From NCBI RefSeq assembly GCF_010868145.1, contig NZ_JAAGUY010000016.1, positions 62,001 to 126,000 on the forward strand: 64,000 nt of DNA. The letters are read 5' to 3'. Below are positions 40,458 to 49,864 of the stretch, one piece after another. Position 1 is the stretch's first letter; every line of letters starts with the position of its first letter. This stretch comes from Nocardia cyriacigeorgica (GTDB lineage: Bacteria > Actinomycetota > Actinomycetes > Mycobacteriales > Mycobacteriaceae). The notes beneath the pieces are model-generated. The model saw only the letters and a program-made list of their open reading frames with translations. It searched no databases and was not told where the DNA came from. The position numbers and the translations under genes are program-made.

Positions 40458-41252
40458 TCAGGTCACCGGTACGGCAACCGCGGACCACGACCGATGTCCG
40501 GTCGACCGATGGTGTGTGGCACCGCGACGCCCACGGGCGACCACGACCGCACCGGCCGCCGAGATGGCTGCGATCGCGGTCCCGCCGATCAACCACGGCC
40601 GGACAGGGGAATCCGCCGCCCCCGCACCGAGAAACGATTCGGTGACCGGCACCCCGTAGTCCTGGCGGCGCGAGTTCAGGTCGACGACGGTGTCGGCGAC
40701 GCCCGCCATGACGTGGCACCGGCCGCGGGCGAACGAGCCGGTGCGCGCGTCGCACGCCAGGCTCATGCGGTCGCCGAGCGTTCGGTCGAGGGCCTGCCGA
40801 GCCCACGGTCCGAGCGGTGCGCCCTGTCGATTCGCGTAGCGCAACAGGTCGTAGCCGAGATCGTGTGCCTTGCAGGCAGTCTCGAACTCGGCAGGCAGCG
40901 GCACCGGCGACGAGCAGTCACCGTGCGGGTTGAGCAGCAGACCGTCGACGACCGCAGGGCGGTAGCCCATCACCGCGGCGAACTCATCGGGGATGGCTGC
41001 GGCGGAACCGGGGCCGCCGGAGGTCAGGTCGGCGACGGCGTCGGCGGCCGAAGTGTTTTCCTGGGCAGGCGCCTCACTGGCTGCCTTGGTGGCGGGCGCC
41101 AGCATGACGGTCGCCGCCATGGTCGTCAGCGCGGCGGCGGTCAAGGCGGCGACGCGGCCCATCCGTGGCCGTGCGGATCCGGGGGCCGGATGGGCTTGTT
41201 CGGCCGGCGTCGACGGGCGGATACCGCGACGGGCGCTGGTCGGTGTGCTCAT
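40458..41252 (-). CDS. Exported phospholipase A2-like protein with C-terminal membrane anchor
   Basis: About 264 aa. A signal sequence (MGRVAALTAAALTTMAATVML, cleavage near TKAASEA) is followed by a prokaryotic PLA2 domain: DGCSSPVP-type Ca-loop (NPHGDCSSPVPL) and FETACKAHDLGYDLLRYA with the catalytic His130-Asp131 pair. The C terminus has a second hydrophobic helix (WLIGGTAIAAISAAGAVVVA) and an Arg-rich tail, which should anchor the enzyme at the outer face of the membrane. Start: TAGCGT (41266-41261) is 8 bases before ATG 41252, giving a leaderless start. It is divergent from the histidine kinase gene across a palindrome. Confidence 0.8.
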   Translation of the reverse strand: MSTPTSARRGIRPSTPAEQAHPAPGSARPRMGRVAALTAAALTTMAATVMLAPATKAASEAPAQENTSAADAVADLTSGGPGSAAAIPDEFAAVMGYRPAVVDGLLLNPHGDCSSPVPLPAEFETACKAHDLGYDLLRYANRQGAPLGPWARQALDRTLGDRMSLACDARTGSFARGRCHVMAGVADTVVDLNSRRQDYGVPVTESFLGAGAADSPVRPWLIGGTAIAAISAAGAVVVARGRRGATHHRSTGHRSWSAVAVPVT

Positions 41253-41340
41253 GATCATCGACGCTAGGAATGGGCGGCCTACCCGGGCGTCCCGCCGAGG
41301 AGCGGTTCGCCACCCGTGCCACCGGGGGAGCATCGGCAGG

Positions 41341-41359
41341 CCCTACCACCGGGGTAGGG
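41341..41359. promoter_or_regulatory. Palindromic operator candidate between the PLA2 gene and the first histidine kinase
   Basis: CCCTACC-N5-GGTAGGG, perfect 7-bp arms. It lies about 60 bases upstream of the kinase -10 box (TAGGGT, 41408-41413) and about 75 bases from the PLA2 promoter, so it could serve both. It is a candidate site for the LuxR-type regulator encoded downstream. Confidence 0.5.
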
Positions 41360-41420
41360 GGTCGGAATTCACCCGCGAGTATGAGGCCGGGCGGGGCCTG
41401 GAGTTCCTAGGGTCGTAGCT

Positions 41421-42674
41421 ATGACGGACCAGACTGTCGCTACGACCGACCTCAGCACTCCCGCCGCCCGGCGCCGCGCCTGGATGCGGCAGCTGAACGG
41501 CCGGATGTGGTTCGACCTGTTCACCGTGTTCGCGGCGCTGGTGCTGTTCACGGTGGCCTGGCCGACGCTGCATCTCACCCATGACGTACCCGGCGCGGTC
41601 GAGCCGTTCCTCGCCGCGCTCGCGGCCTTCCCAGTGCTGCTGGTCCGGATCAACCCGGCCCTCGGCTGGGCGATCTCGGCGGGTTCGGCGCTGGTGATCG
41701 CACTGGCCATCCCGAATCAACCAGGCAACGACCTCCCCTTCCAGGTGGTGCACATCATCGCCTTGCACGTGCTGCTGTTCGCGGTGGCGTTGCGGGCGTC
41801 GGTGCCGATGATCGCGGTGGTGTGGGGTGCGACCTCGCTGCTGCTCGGCACCACCATGGCCGACGGTGCGTTCTCGGAGTCGGTGTGGGCGTGGCCGGTG
41901 TCCTTCGGCGCGATCGTGCTGTTCGCGCTGCTCATCCGGTGGCTGGTGCAGTCGCGCAAACTGCTGACCCAGCAGGAAGAGGCCAATGAGCTGGAACGGG
42001 CGCGACGCGCGATTCTGGAGGAGAAGGCCCGCATCGCGCGTGACCTGCACGATGTGGTGGCCCACCATATGTCGCTGGTGGTGGTTCAGGCCCAGACCGC
42101 GCCGTACCGGGTCGCGGGTGTCACCCCCGCCGCGCGGGACGAGTTCGAATCCATCGGCGCCACCGCACGCGAAGCGCTCAACGAGATCCGCGGCATGCTC
42201 GGGGTGCTGCGCAGCGACGGTCAGCTGCCCGAGCACGCACCGCAGCCCACCGCTGCCGATGTCGAGGCGCTGTTCATCGGTGCGAGCCGCGCCGGTGTCG
42301 CGATCGACTGGAATATCGACGGGCTGCTGTCGGCGGTCTCCGACACCACCGGCCTCGCGTTGTACCGGATCGCGCAGGAATCGCTGTCCAACGCATCCAG
42401 GCACGCACCCGGCGCCCCCGTGCACGTACAGATCACCGCGGCCGCCGACGTGGAGATCGTGGTGACCAACGATCCCGGCGCCACCCCGGCGCGACCGGTC
42501 GGCAATGGCGGGCACGGCATCACCGGTATGCGCGCACGGGCACTGGCCGGCGGTGGGGAACTGACCGCCGGTCCGCGCGCCGACGGCGGCTTCGAGGTGT
42601 GTGCCCGGCTGCCGCTCGTCGCGGGTGGGGTGCTCGGCGCGATGGAACTGGGCGACGTCACTTCGGCCGGTTGA
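41421..42674 (+). CDS. Sensor histidine kinase, HisKA_3 (NarL-partner) type
   Basis: 417 aa. The N-terminal half has about six membrane segments (FDLFTVFAALVLFTVAW, FLAALAAFPVLLVR and others) with little extracellular loop, so the signal is likely sensed in the membrane. IARDLHDVVAHHMSLVVVQ is the dimerisation and phosphoacceptor helix, with His210; the ATPase domain has QESLSNASRHAPG (N box) and GGHGITGMRARA (G box). TAGGGT lies 7 bases before the ATG (leaderless). The response regulator gene follows 80 bases later. Signal unknown; membrane or lipid disturbance is plausible given the lipases next to it. Confidence 0.92.
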   Translation: MTDQTVATTDLSTPAARRRAWMRQLNGRMWFDLFTVFAALVLFTVAWPTLHLTHDVPGAVEPFLAALAAFPVLLVRINPALGWAISAGSALVIALAIPNQPGNDLPFQVVHIIALHVLLFAVALRASVPMIAVVWGATSLLLGTTMADGAFSESVWAWPVSFGAIVLFALLIRWLVQSRKLLTQQEEANELERARRAILEEKARIARDLHDVVAHHMSLVVVQAQTAPYRVAGVTPAARDEFESIGATAREALNEIRGMLGVLRSDGQLPEHAPQPTAADVEALFIGASRAGVAIDWNIDGLLSAVSDTTGLALYRIAQESLSNASRHAPGAPVHVQITAAADVEIVVTNDPGATPARPVGNGGHGITGMRARALAGGGELTAGPRADGGFEVCARLPLVAGGVLGAMELGDVTSAG

Positions 42675-42754
42675 TCGCGACGCGTGCTCGGCCGGAGAGG
42701 AGTGGAGATCCCCACGGGTGACATCGGCTCGCGCGCGGGAATTAGGGTGGGCGC

Positions 42755-43420
42755 GTGGCTATAACGGTTCTGATCGCCGATGACCAGGCGATGGTGCGCC
42801 AGGGCTTCGGCGCCCTGCTCGCCGCCCAACCCGATATCAGCGTGATCGGTGACGCGCCCGACGGGAAGGTCGCGGTGGCGGAGGCCAAACGGCTGCGGCC
42901 CGACGTGGTGCTGATGGATGTGCGCATGCCCGAGATGAACGGCCTCGACGCGGCCCGTGCCATTCTCGCGGCCGGGTTCGATCCGCCGGTGCGTGTGCTG
43001 ATGCTCACCACCTTCGATATCGACGACTACGTCTACGAGGCGCTCAGCATCGGCGCCAGCGGATTCCTGCTCAAGGATGCCCCCGCCGACGAGCTGGTCC
43101 GGGCGGTGCGAGTGGTGGCCGATGGTCAGGCTCTGCTCGCGCCGACGGTCACCCGCCGCCTCATCGCCGATGTCACCAGCAGGCGCGCCGCTGCCCGCGT
43201 CAAACCCGCGCCCGCCCTGGCCGGGTTGACCCCGCGGGAGCGGGAGGTGCTCGAGCTGATCGCCAAGGGCATGTCCAATACCGAGATCGCCGAGGCCCTC
43301 TTCGTCGCCGAGCAGACGGTGAAGACGCACGTATCGAAGGTGTTCGCCAAACTCGATCTGCGCGACCGGGCACAGGCGGTGGTGCTCGCCTATGAATCGG
43401 GACTCGTCACCCCCGGCTGA
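42755..43420 (+). CDS. LuxR/NarL-family response regulator
   Basis: 221 aa. The receiver domain has DDQAMVRQG (acidic pocket), LMDVRMPEMNG (phospho-acceptor Asp55) and LLKDAPADELVRAV; the output domain has LTPREREVLELIAKGMSNTEIAEAL with the helix-turn-helix AEQTVKTHVSKVFAKL. It is the partner of the kinase just upstream. GTG start; its own TAGGGT (42743-42748) lies 6 bases before it, so it can be transcribed separately and leaderless. Confidence 0.95.
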   Translation: MAITVLIADDQAMVRQGFGALLAAQPDISVIGDAPDGKVAVAEAKRLRPDVVLMDVRMPEMNGLDAARAILAAGFDPPVRVLMLTTFDIDDYVYEALSIGASGFLLKDAPADELVRAVRVVADGQALLAPTVTRRLIADVTSRRAAARVKPAPALAGLTPREREVLELIAKGMSNTEIAEALFVAEQTVKTHVSKVFAKLDLRDRAQAVVLAYESGLVTPG

Positions 43421-43524
43421 TCCGGTCGGCCCGGAGGCCGTTGTGAAGCGTCACCATGTAGTGCCCCGGATCAGCCGCGATCGGGCGCTGCTGATCTGTG
43501 CGAAATATCCGCCCCGATGCCCGG

Positions 43525-43530
43525 TAGGCT
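43525..43530 (+). promoter_or_regulatory. -10 box of the first Ser/Thr kinase gene
   Basis: TAGGCT, giving a predicted leader of about 27 bases with GGAAGGGGG (43550-43558) as Shine-Dalgarno sequence before TTG 43564. Confidence 0.45.
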
Positions 43531-43563
43531 CACGGGGCCGTCTGTCACCGGAAGGGGGTCGCA

Positions 43564-45960
43564 TTGCTCAACAGCGGTGACGTTTTCGCCGGGTTCACCA
43601 TCGAGCGACTGCTCGGCCAAGGGGGTATGGGATCGGTCTACCTCGCCCGTCATCCCCGGCTGGACAAGCAGACCGCGCTCAAGCTGCTGAACCGGGACCT
43701 GTTCGCCGATGCCTCCGTGCGCGCGCGTTTCGAGCGCGAGGCCGATTTGGCCGCGCAGCTGGATCACCCGAGCATCGTCGCCGTCTACGACCGCGGTACC
43801 GAGGCCGACCAGCAGTGGATCAGCATGCAGTACATCGATGGGGCCGACGCGTCATCGGTGAATGCGGTGACCCTGCCGCCCGAGCGCGCGGTGCAGATCA
43901 TCGAGGGAGTAGCCGATGCGCTGGACTACGCCCACGGCATCGGCGTACTGCACCGTGATGTGAAGCCCGCCAACATCTTGCTCGCGCGTTCCGTCGCCGG
44001 GCACGGCGAACGGGTGTTCCTCACCGATTTCGGCTTGGCCCGGTTGCGTGCGGAAACCACTCAGCTCACCCAGCAGGGTATGTTCACCGCGACCCTCGCC
44101 TTCGCCTCGCCCGAGCAGATGACGGGCTCAGCACTCGACCATCGCTCGGACCAGTATTCGCTGGCGTGCACGCTGTACTGGCTGCTCACGGGTATGGCGC
44201 CGTTCGATTCGCCGAACCCGGCCGACATCATCCACGGCAACCTGCAACTGGCGGCCCCACCACTCGCGGTCAAACGCCCCGGGCTGTCACCGTCTCTCGA
44301 CGCGGTGCTGGCAGTGGCCATGGCCAAGCATCCAACCCACCGTTTCGGCACCTGCGCCGAGTTCGCCGCGGCCGCGCGCCACGCACTGAGCAATCCGGGG
44401 TATCAGCCGGTCCCGGCCCGCGGCGCGCCACCGGCGGCCTATGGTGCGCCGGGCGTCTCCGCATATCCGGCTGTGCCGCAGGCCGGGGGAGTACCGGGCA
44501 ACGCGCCGATGCCGCATTATCCGCAGGCGGTGCCGCCGGGGCACCCGGCCCAGCCGGTGATTCCGCCGGCACATCCGGGCCAGCCGGTCGCCGCGCCTGC
44601 GCCCGCCGCCTACGCGGCCCCGCCGGCCGGTTCGATGCCGCCCCCGGAAGCTGTCGTGCCGCCTCCTGTCGTCGTGCAACCGCCTGCGGACACCTATGGG
44701 GAGGCCGATGTCGTCGTGCCGGACGGACATCGCGCGGGATCAGTGCTCGCGGCCGGGTCGGAGTTCGCAGTGTCGCCCGAGCCATCTGATGCCAGGGGGC
44801 AGCAGGACGGCGTTGGTTCTTCCGTGGAAAGCGGCGGGCAACACGCTGATTCGGCGTCGGCTGCGGAATCTTCCGGGCCGCGGGCGATGTCGGTGGGCGC
44901 CGGTCCTGCGGGTGCATCCGATGCGCGACCCGAAACGGTGAGCCCCGGATCCGACAGCGGACCAACCGCGAACGATCCCGTCGGTGGTGGCGTAGGCGGC
45001 GGTGCGGGTGGCGACGCTGGTGCCCGTGACGTCGACGAGGCCGCCGACCATCCGACTACCGAGACCGAGCACGCCGGTCAGGGTGGGTCGTCGTTGCGCA
45101 TCACCGGCGAACCGCCGCAGATGGGCCCCGGGGGTGGCGCACCGGCGGGGAGCCCAGCCGTCCCAGGCGGTCAACCGATGGCCGCGCCGTCCGGACAGCC
45201 TCAGCCTGCGCCCAACGGCGGTCCGGGCTACGGCGGCCCGCCGCAATACCCGCCGAACCAAGTTCTCGGGCAACGCTTTCCGGTGAAGCGCGGCGCAAGC
45301 CCGGTGTTGATCGCGATCCTCTCGATTGCCGGCCTGCTCGTGGTCATGCTGGTGCTCGCCCTCGTGGTGATCGTCGTCGGCGGCGACGACGAAGGCGGCG
45401 AATCGGATTCGGCGGTCTCGACCTTCACCCCGGCGAAAGACATCACACCGCAGGAAGATCCGGTAGAGCGCAGCAGACGCGTCTTCCCGAGCCTGCTCCC
45501 GCAGGGCACCGCGGACAGTGGGCAGGGCTACCAGGGCGCGATGTGCACGGCCTACGAACCCGACGATCAGGTACGAATCGAGGACGACGCGCTGTCGTCA
45601 CGGCCCTGGCAGACGGTGTGGGAATGCCGGCGCCGGGTCGAATCCGACGCGCATATGAGCTACACGATCGTGGTGTACGACAGCGCCGACGACGCGCGCG
45701 CCGTGCTGGGCGAGCTCCCGCCGAGTTCCCGCAGCACCGGCGCGAAAAGTGGTGCACCGTATACCGCCTACCACTGGATCGAGCCCGAACCACCCGGTCC
45801 GCTCACCACCACGCACATGGTCGTCGGCTTCGGCGGCGGTGACCCCATCCGCGCCAATGCCCTGATCACGGTGGGCTACACGGGCCCGATCGCCGACGAA
45901 TTCGGCCGCCTGTCCGGGGAGAACGCGGTCATGCAATGGTGGGCCGACGCACCGCTGTAG
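43564..45960 (+). CDS. Membrane Ser/Thr protein kinase (PknB family, no PASTA repeats)
   Basis: 798 aa. The kinase domain covers residues ~9-275: LLGQGGMGSVYLARH (glycine loop), ATP Lys40, [11 protein letters not shown] with catalytic Asp132, DFGLAR, and SPEQMTGSALDHRSDQYSLACTLY. A ~300 residue Pro/Gly/Ala-rich, low-complexity juxtamembrane linker follows, then one transmembrane helix at about 579-605 and an extracellular domain of ~190 residues without recognisable PASTA motifs, holding Cys residues (MCTAYEPDD, VWECRRRVE). It resembles the sensor type with a C-terminal extracytoplasmic domain as in PknH. TTG start with a good Shine-Dalgarno. Confidence 0.9.
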   Translation: MLNSGDVFAGFTIERLLGQGGMGSVYLARHPRLDKQTALKLLNRDLFADASVRARFEREADLAAQLDHPSIVAVYDRGTEADQQWISMQYIDGADASSVNAVTLPPERAVQIIEGVADALDYAHGIGVLHRDVKPANILLARSVAGHGERVFLTDFGLARLRAETTQLTQQGMFTATLAFASPEQMTGSALDHRSDQYSLACTLYWLLTGMAPFDSPNPADIIHGNLQLAAPPLAVKRPGLSPSLDAVLAVAMAKHPTHRFGTCAEFAAAARHALSNPGYQPVPARGAPPAAYGAPGVSAYPAVPQAGGVPGNAPMPHYPQAVPPGHPAQPVIPPAHPGQPVAAPAPAAYAAPPAGSMPPPEAVVPPPVVVQPPADTYGEADVVVPDGHRAGSVLAAGSEFAVSPEPSDARGQQDGVGSSVESGGQHADSASAAESSGPRAMSVGAGPAGASDARPETVSPGSDSGPTANDPVGGGVGGGAGGDAGARDVDEAADHPTTETEHAGQGGSSLRITGEPPQMGPGGGAPAGSPAVPGGQPMAAPSGQPQPAPNGGPGYGGPPQYPPNQVLGQRFPVKRGASPVLIAILSIAGLLVVMLVLALVVIVVGGDDEGGESDSAVSTFTPAKDITPQEDPVERSRRVFPSLLPQGTADSGQGYQGAMCTAYEPDDQVRIEDDALSSRPWQTVWECRRRVESDAHMSYTIVVYDSADDARAVLGELPPSSRSTGAKSGAPYTAYHWIEPEPPGPLTTTHMVVGFGGGDPIRANALITVGYTGPIADEFGRLSGENAVMQWWADAPL

Positions 45961-46011
45961 GCGCGCCACGACGTGAGATCCCGATCCATCGACATGGGCG
46001 TCGCAGAAGAG

Positions 46012-46045
46012 CCGGCCCGATGCGCAATGCAGCGCACCGGGCCGG
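46012..46045. terminator. Bidirectional terminator between the kinase and the permease gene
   Basis: An 8-bp GC stem (CCGGCCCG, CGGGCCGG) continues past one mismatch into a 5-bp stem (TGCGC, GCGCA) with the loop AATGCA. It separates two convergent genes. Confidence 0.8.
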
Positions 46046-46057
46046 GTTCGTAGCGAA

Positions 46058-48546
46058 TCAGTCGACTGCCAGCGCCTCGACGATCGGCATCCGCGCCGCG
46101 CGCAGCGCAGGCGGGATCGAGCCGAGCAACGCCAGCAGCATGGCGATCGTGCCGTAGACCAGCAGCAGCGGGCTCGGCTGCCAGACGATGTCGATGGTCA
46201 TGGCGTGGCCGATGGCAGTAGTGGACAGATACTGAACCACGATGCCGACGACAAGACCGATCGCGGCGCCCGTGATACCGATGCCTGCCGCTTCGGCCAG
46301 CACCGAACGCAGCAGGAACTTCCGTCCGGTGCCCATAGCGCGCAGGACACCGAGTTCCCGGCGGCGATCCAGCACCGACAGCATCAGGGTGTTCAGCAGT
46401 GCGACGGTGGCTACCAGCACCACGATCCACAGGATGGCGTTACTCATCGAGGTGCCCTGGCGCAAGCTGGCCGAGATCGCGGCCACTGCTTCCTCGCCGG
46501 TCTGGATACTCAACTCGGGCCCGGCCAGCTCCCGGATCGCGGCTTCGGCCGCCGCGGGATCCACGCCCGGCTTCAAAGCGATACCGATGATCGTTTCTCC
46601 GGGCCGCTGGTACCACTCGTGCAGTCGCGAAATGTCCATTACGACGATGCCCGAGATGACCGAGAAGTACGGGATCACCTGTACCACCCGCACGGTGTGG
46701 TCGCCGGTCGGGGTCGGCAGTGTCAACTCGTCACCGACGTCGGCCCCCAGCGAGCGCGATACGTCCCGGGAGAGCACAACGCCCGCACCGGAACCCATCT
46801 GCGCGGCGCTGTCCGGGCTGATCGAACTCTGTACCTCGGTGACGACATCGGAGGGATAGCCCTGCAACATCACCCGCCCCGTGCCGAGGGTCGCGAATGC
46901 CATCTGCCCGGCGCGAGCCTCGTCGACCTCGGGCAGCGCCGCGATCTTGTCCACCAGACCTTCGGGCAGCAGCGGACCGGTCGGGAACTGCTCCATCGAC
47001 ACCGGGCTCACGTAGAGGTCGGTATCGCCGAGATCATCGAATGAGGCTGTCGCCGAGTCGACCATATTGCTCGATGCCCCACCCATCGCGACGGTGGCCG
47101 CGACGCCGATCATCACCGTCATCATCGTCGCCCACACTCGGCGCGGCGCACGCTCGAGCGTGGTCGCCCCCAGTGCGCCGGGTGCGCCGAACCAGCGCGA
47201 CACCACTGCCGCAGCACGCACGATCGGACCGGTCGCGGCGAAACACAGCGCCACCGACGCGGCGAACGACATCGAGATGGCGGCCAACGAGTAGCGTCCG
47301 AGATCGGTCCGCGCGATGATCACCGCCGCGACGGCCAGCCCTACGCCGAGAACGGCGGCGCTCCAGCGCAACACCGGACTAGCCGCATCGCTGCGCCCGA
47401 CGCCGATCGGCACCAGTGCCTCGATCGGCTGCACCTTGTACACCTGACGTGCGGCGATACTCGCCGCCGCAACACTGGCCAGCACGCACGCTGCGATTGC
47501 CAGCGGTACGGCGTAGCCGGGCACCATGTATTCCGTGCGAGCCTCGACCGATTGCACGATGGCGGCGGGCAGCTGCTCGATCGAGACCCGACCCATGAAG
47601 ATGCCGACCACGGCTCCGACCGCCCCGCCGAACAACCCGAGCAGCGCCGCTTCGACCAGCAGATCGCGGACCATCGGGCCGCGTTTGCCACCGATGGCGC
47701 GCAGCAACGACAGGGTGGGTCTGCGTTGCGCCACGGCCATACTCATGGCGTTGTAGATCAGGAACGCCGACACGATCAATGCTGCTGCCGAGGCCATCAG
47801 CGTCGAATACCGCACGATCATGACCGCGCCGCCCGCCTGGGCGGTGCGCAATCCGGGGTCGGCGACCACCGCGCGGCCGTCGACCGTGTCGGTCAACGCC
47901 TCACGGAGGGCAGCGATATCGGTGTTCGGCGCGGCGAGGATCTGGATCGAATCCAGCCGGCCGGCCCGATCGGTGATCTTCTGCGCGAGTGGCAGCGGCG
48001 CGGCCACGATATGGCCGGAGTTGAGCTTGCTGGAGGTCTCGGCGTCGAGTACGCCCGCGACGGTGACCTCGACCGATCCCAACCGGAATCGCTCACCTTC
48101 CGATCGTCCGATTCCGGAGCCGACAAGCACACCGTTGGGGACCGAGAGCAGTTCGGCCGCTCGAGCGCTCATCGGACCGGCGAGTTCGCTACCGAGTGCG
48201 GCCACCGAGGCGTCGGAGCCGATCAGCATGGCCCGATCGTCACCGGTACCGATCTGCGTGCGCATCATCGGCACTGCCCGATCCACACCCGGTGTGGTGG
48301 CGATCGGTGCAAGTAGCTCCTGCTCGAAGCCCGCGTCGGTGACACCGGTGATCTCGAGGACGGCGTGGCCGCCGAGCCCGCGGGTCAGCTGGTCGACCGA
48401 GCCGGTCACCGAACCGGAGATGCTGAGCACCGACACCAGCAAGCCTGCCGATACTCCCATCACCGTCAGCGACATCAAGGTGCGGCCACGGTGGGCGAGT
48501 AGCTCGCCGATATTGAACAGCCGTAGCCGATCCCAGGCGGCGCCGA

Positions 48547-48550
<4 letters not shown>
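46058..48550 (-). CDS. FtsX-like ABC permease (LolCE/MacB type)
   Basis: 830 aa. It is a large permease with two FtsX repeats: an N-terminal membrane segment (LMSLTVMGVSAGLLVSVLSISG), an extracytoplasmic MacB-like domain, membrane segments around 245-380 and again at ~425-500, a second extracytoplasmic domain, and a C-terminal FtsX domain (ILWIVVLVATVALLNTLMLSV, RRRELGVLRAMGTGRKFLL). Such permeases move lipids or lipoproteins, or transmit a mechanical signal, rather than pump through a channel. ATG 48550 overlaps the ATPase stop (ATGA), so the two are one transporter. Confidence 0.92.
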
Positions 48551-49254
<704 letters not shown>

Positions 49255-49338
49255 CGCGTTCCCCGCCCTCTCTCTAGCGTGTATTCCGTTGGGTACGTGC
49301 GACTTCTCATCGCACATCCGGGATCGGCCGGTGCGACG

Positions 49339-49659
49339 CTACCGTGCCATCGCCGCGGGCGCGCTCGGGTGGCGTCGACTCGGTGCCTCGAGCAGTGCAT
49401 GCAGTTCGGGCTGCTCCGTGCACAGCTCGAGGTACGCCTCGAGTGGGGACTGACCTCGGTCGAAGGCCCCGTCCAGCTTTGTCTCGAGGTGGAGATTCCA
49501 CCGGTTGCGCAAAGCCAGCAGCAGTCCGGCCGGGCCGCCGAAGAGGCGGTCGAGGTCGGGCAGGCCGTCGAACAGATCGGGGCGGCTCGGGTCGGCCGCA
49601 GCGCGTGCGAGCACGGTGTGCATGATGTCGGTGCGGGTGTGATGGTCTTCCCAGGTCAT
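49339..49659 (-). CDS. Hypothetical protein, 106 aa
   Basis: A mostly helical, soluble 106 aa protein (MTWEDHHTRTDIMHTVLARA...) with the conserved-looking middle DLDRLFGGPAGLLLALRNRW. GAAAGG lies 11 bases before the ATG. It ends 85 bases before the ABC operon, on the same strand, so they could be co-transcribed. I do not recognise a family. The 5' end faces the second kinase gene across two overlapping inverted repeats. Confidence 0.6.
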   Translation of the reverse strand: MTWEDHHTRTDIMHTVLARAAADPSRPDLFDGLPDLDRLFGGPAGLLLALRNRWNLHLETKLDGAFDRGQSPLEAYLELCTEQPELHALLEAPSRRHPSAPAAMAR

Positions 49660-49709
49660 GGCTTCTGGCCTTTCGTGAGCTGGGCCTTCGGTGGTCCGGT
49701 GTGGGGTCG

Positions 49710-49741
49710 ATCCACGCCACTCGAGAGCGTGGATTTCACGC
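49710..49741. promoter_or_regulatory. Two overlapping inverted repeats upstream of the second histidine kinase
   Basis: ATCCACGC-N9-GCGTGGAT (49710-49734, perfect 8-bp arms) shares its right arm with GCGTG-N5-CACGC (49727-49741, perfect 5-bp arms). They lie between the divergent hypothetical gene and the kinase, about 110 bases from the kinase -10 box. They could be two binding sites or alternative RNA hairpins in the minus-strand promoter region. Confidence 0.4.
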
Positions 49742-49864
49742 TACAAACGCGGCGTCGTCGTTGTCGTCGTGCCAGAGACGAGAATCTGTCTCCTACCGTG
49801 GGCGGAGCCGAGGACCGTTTCCGGGACGATGTACCGGCGGTGGCCGGGCGAATATCCTGACAGG

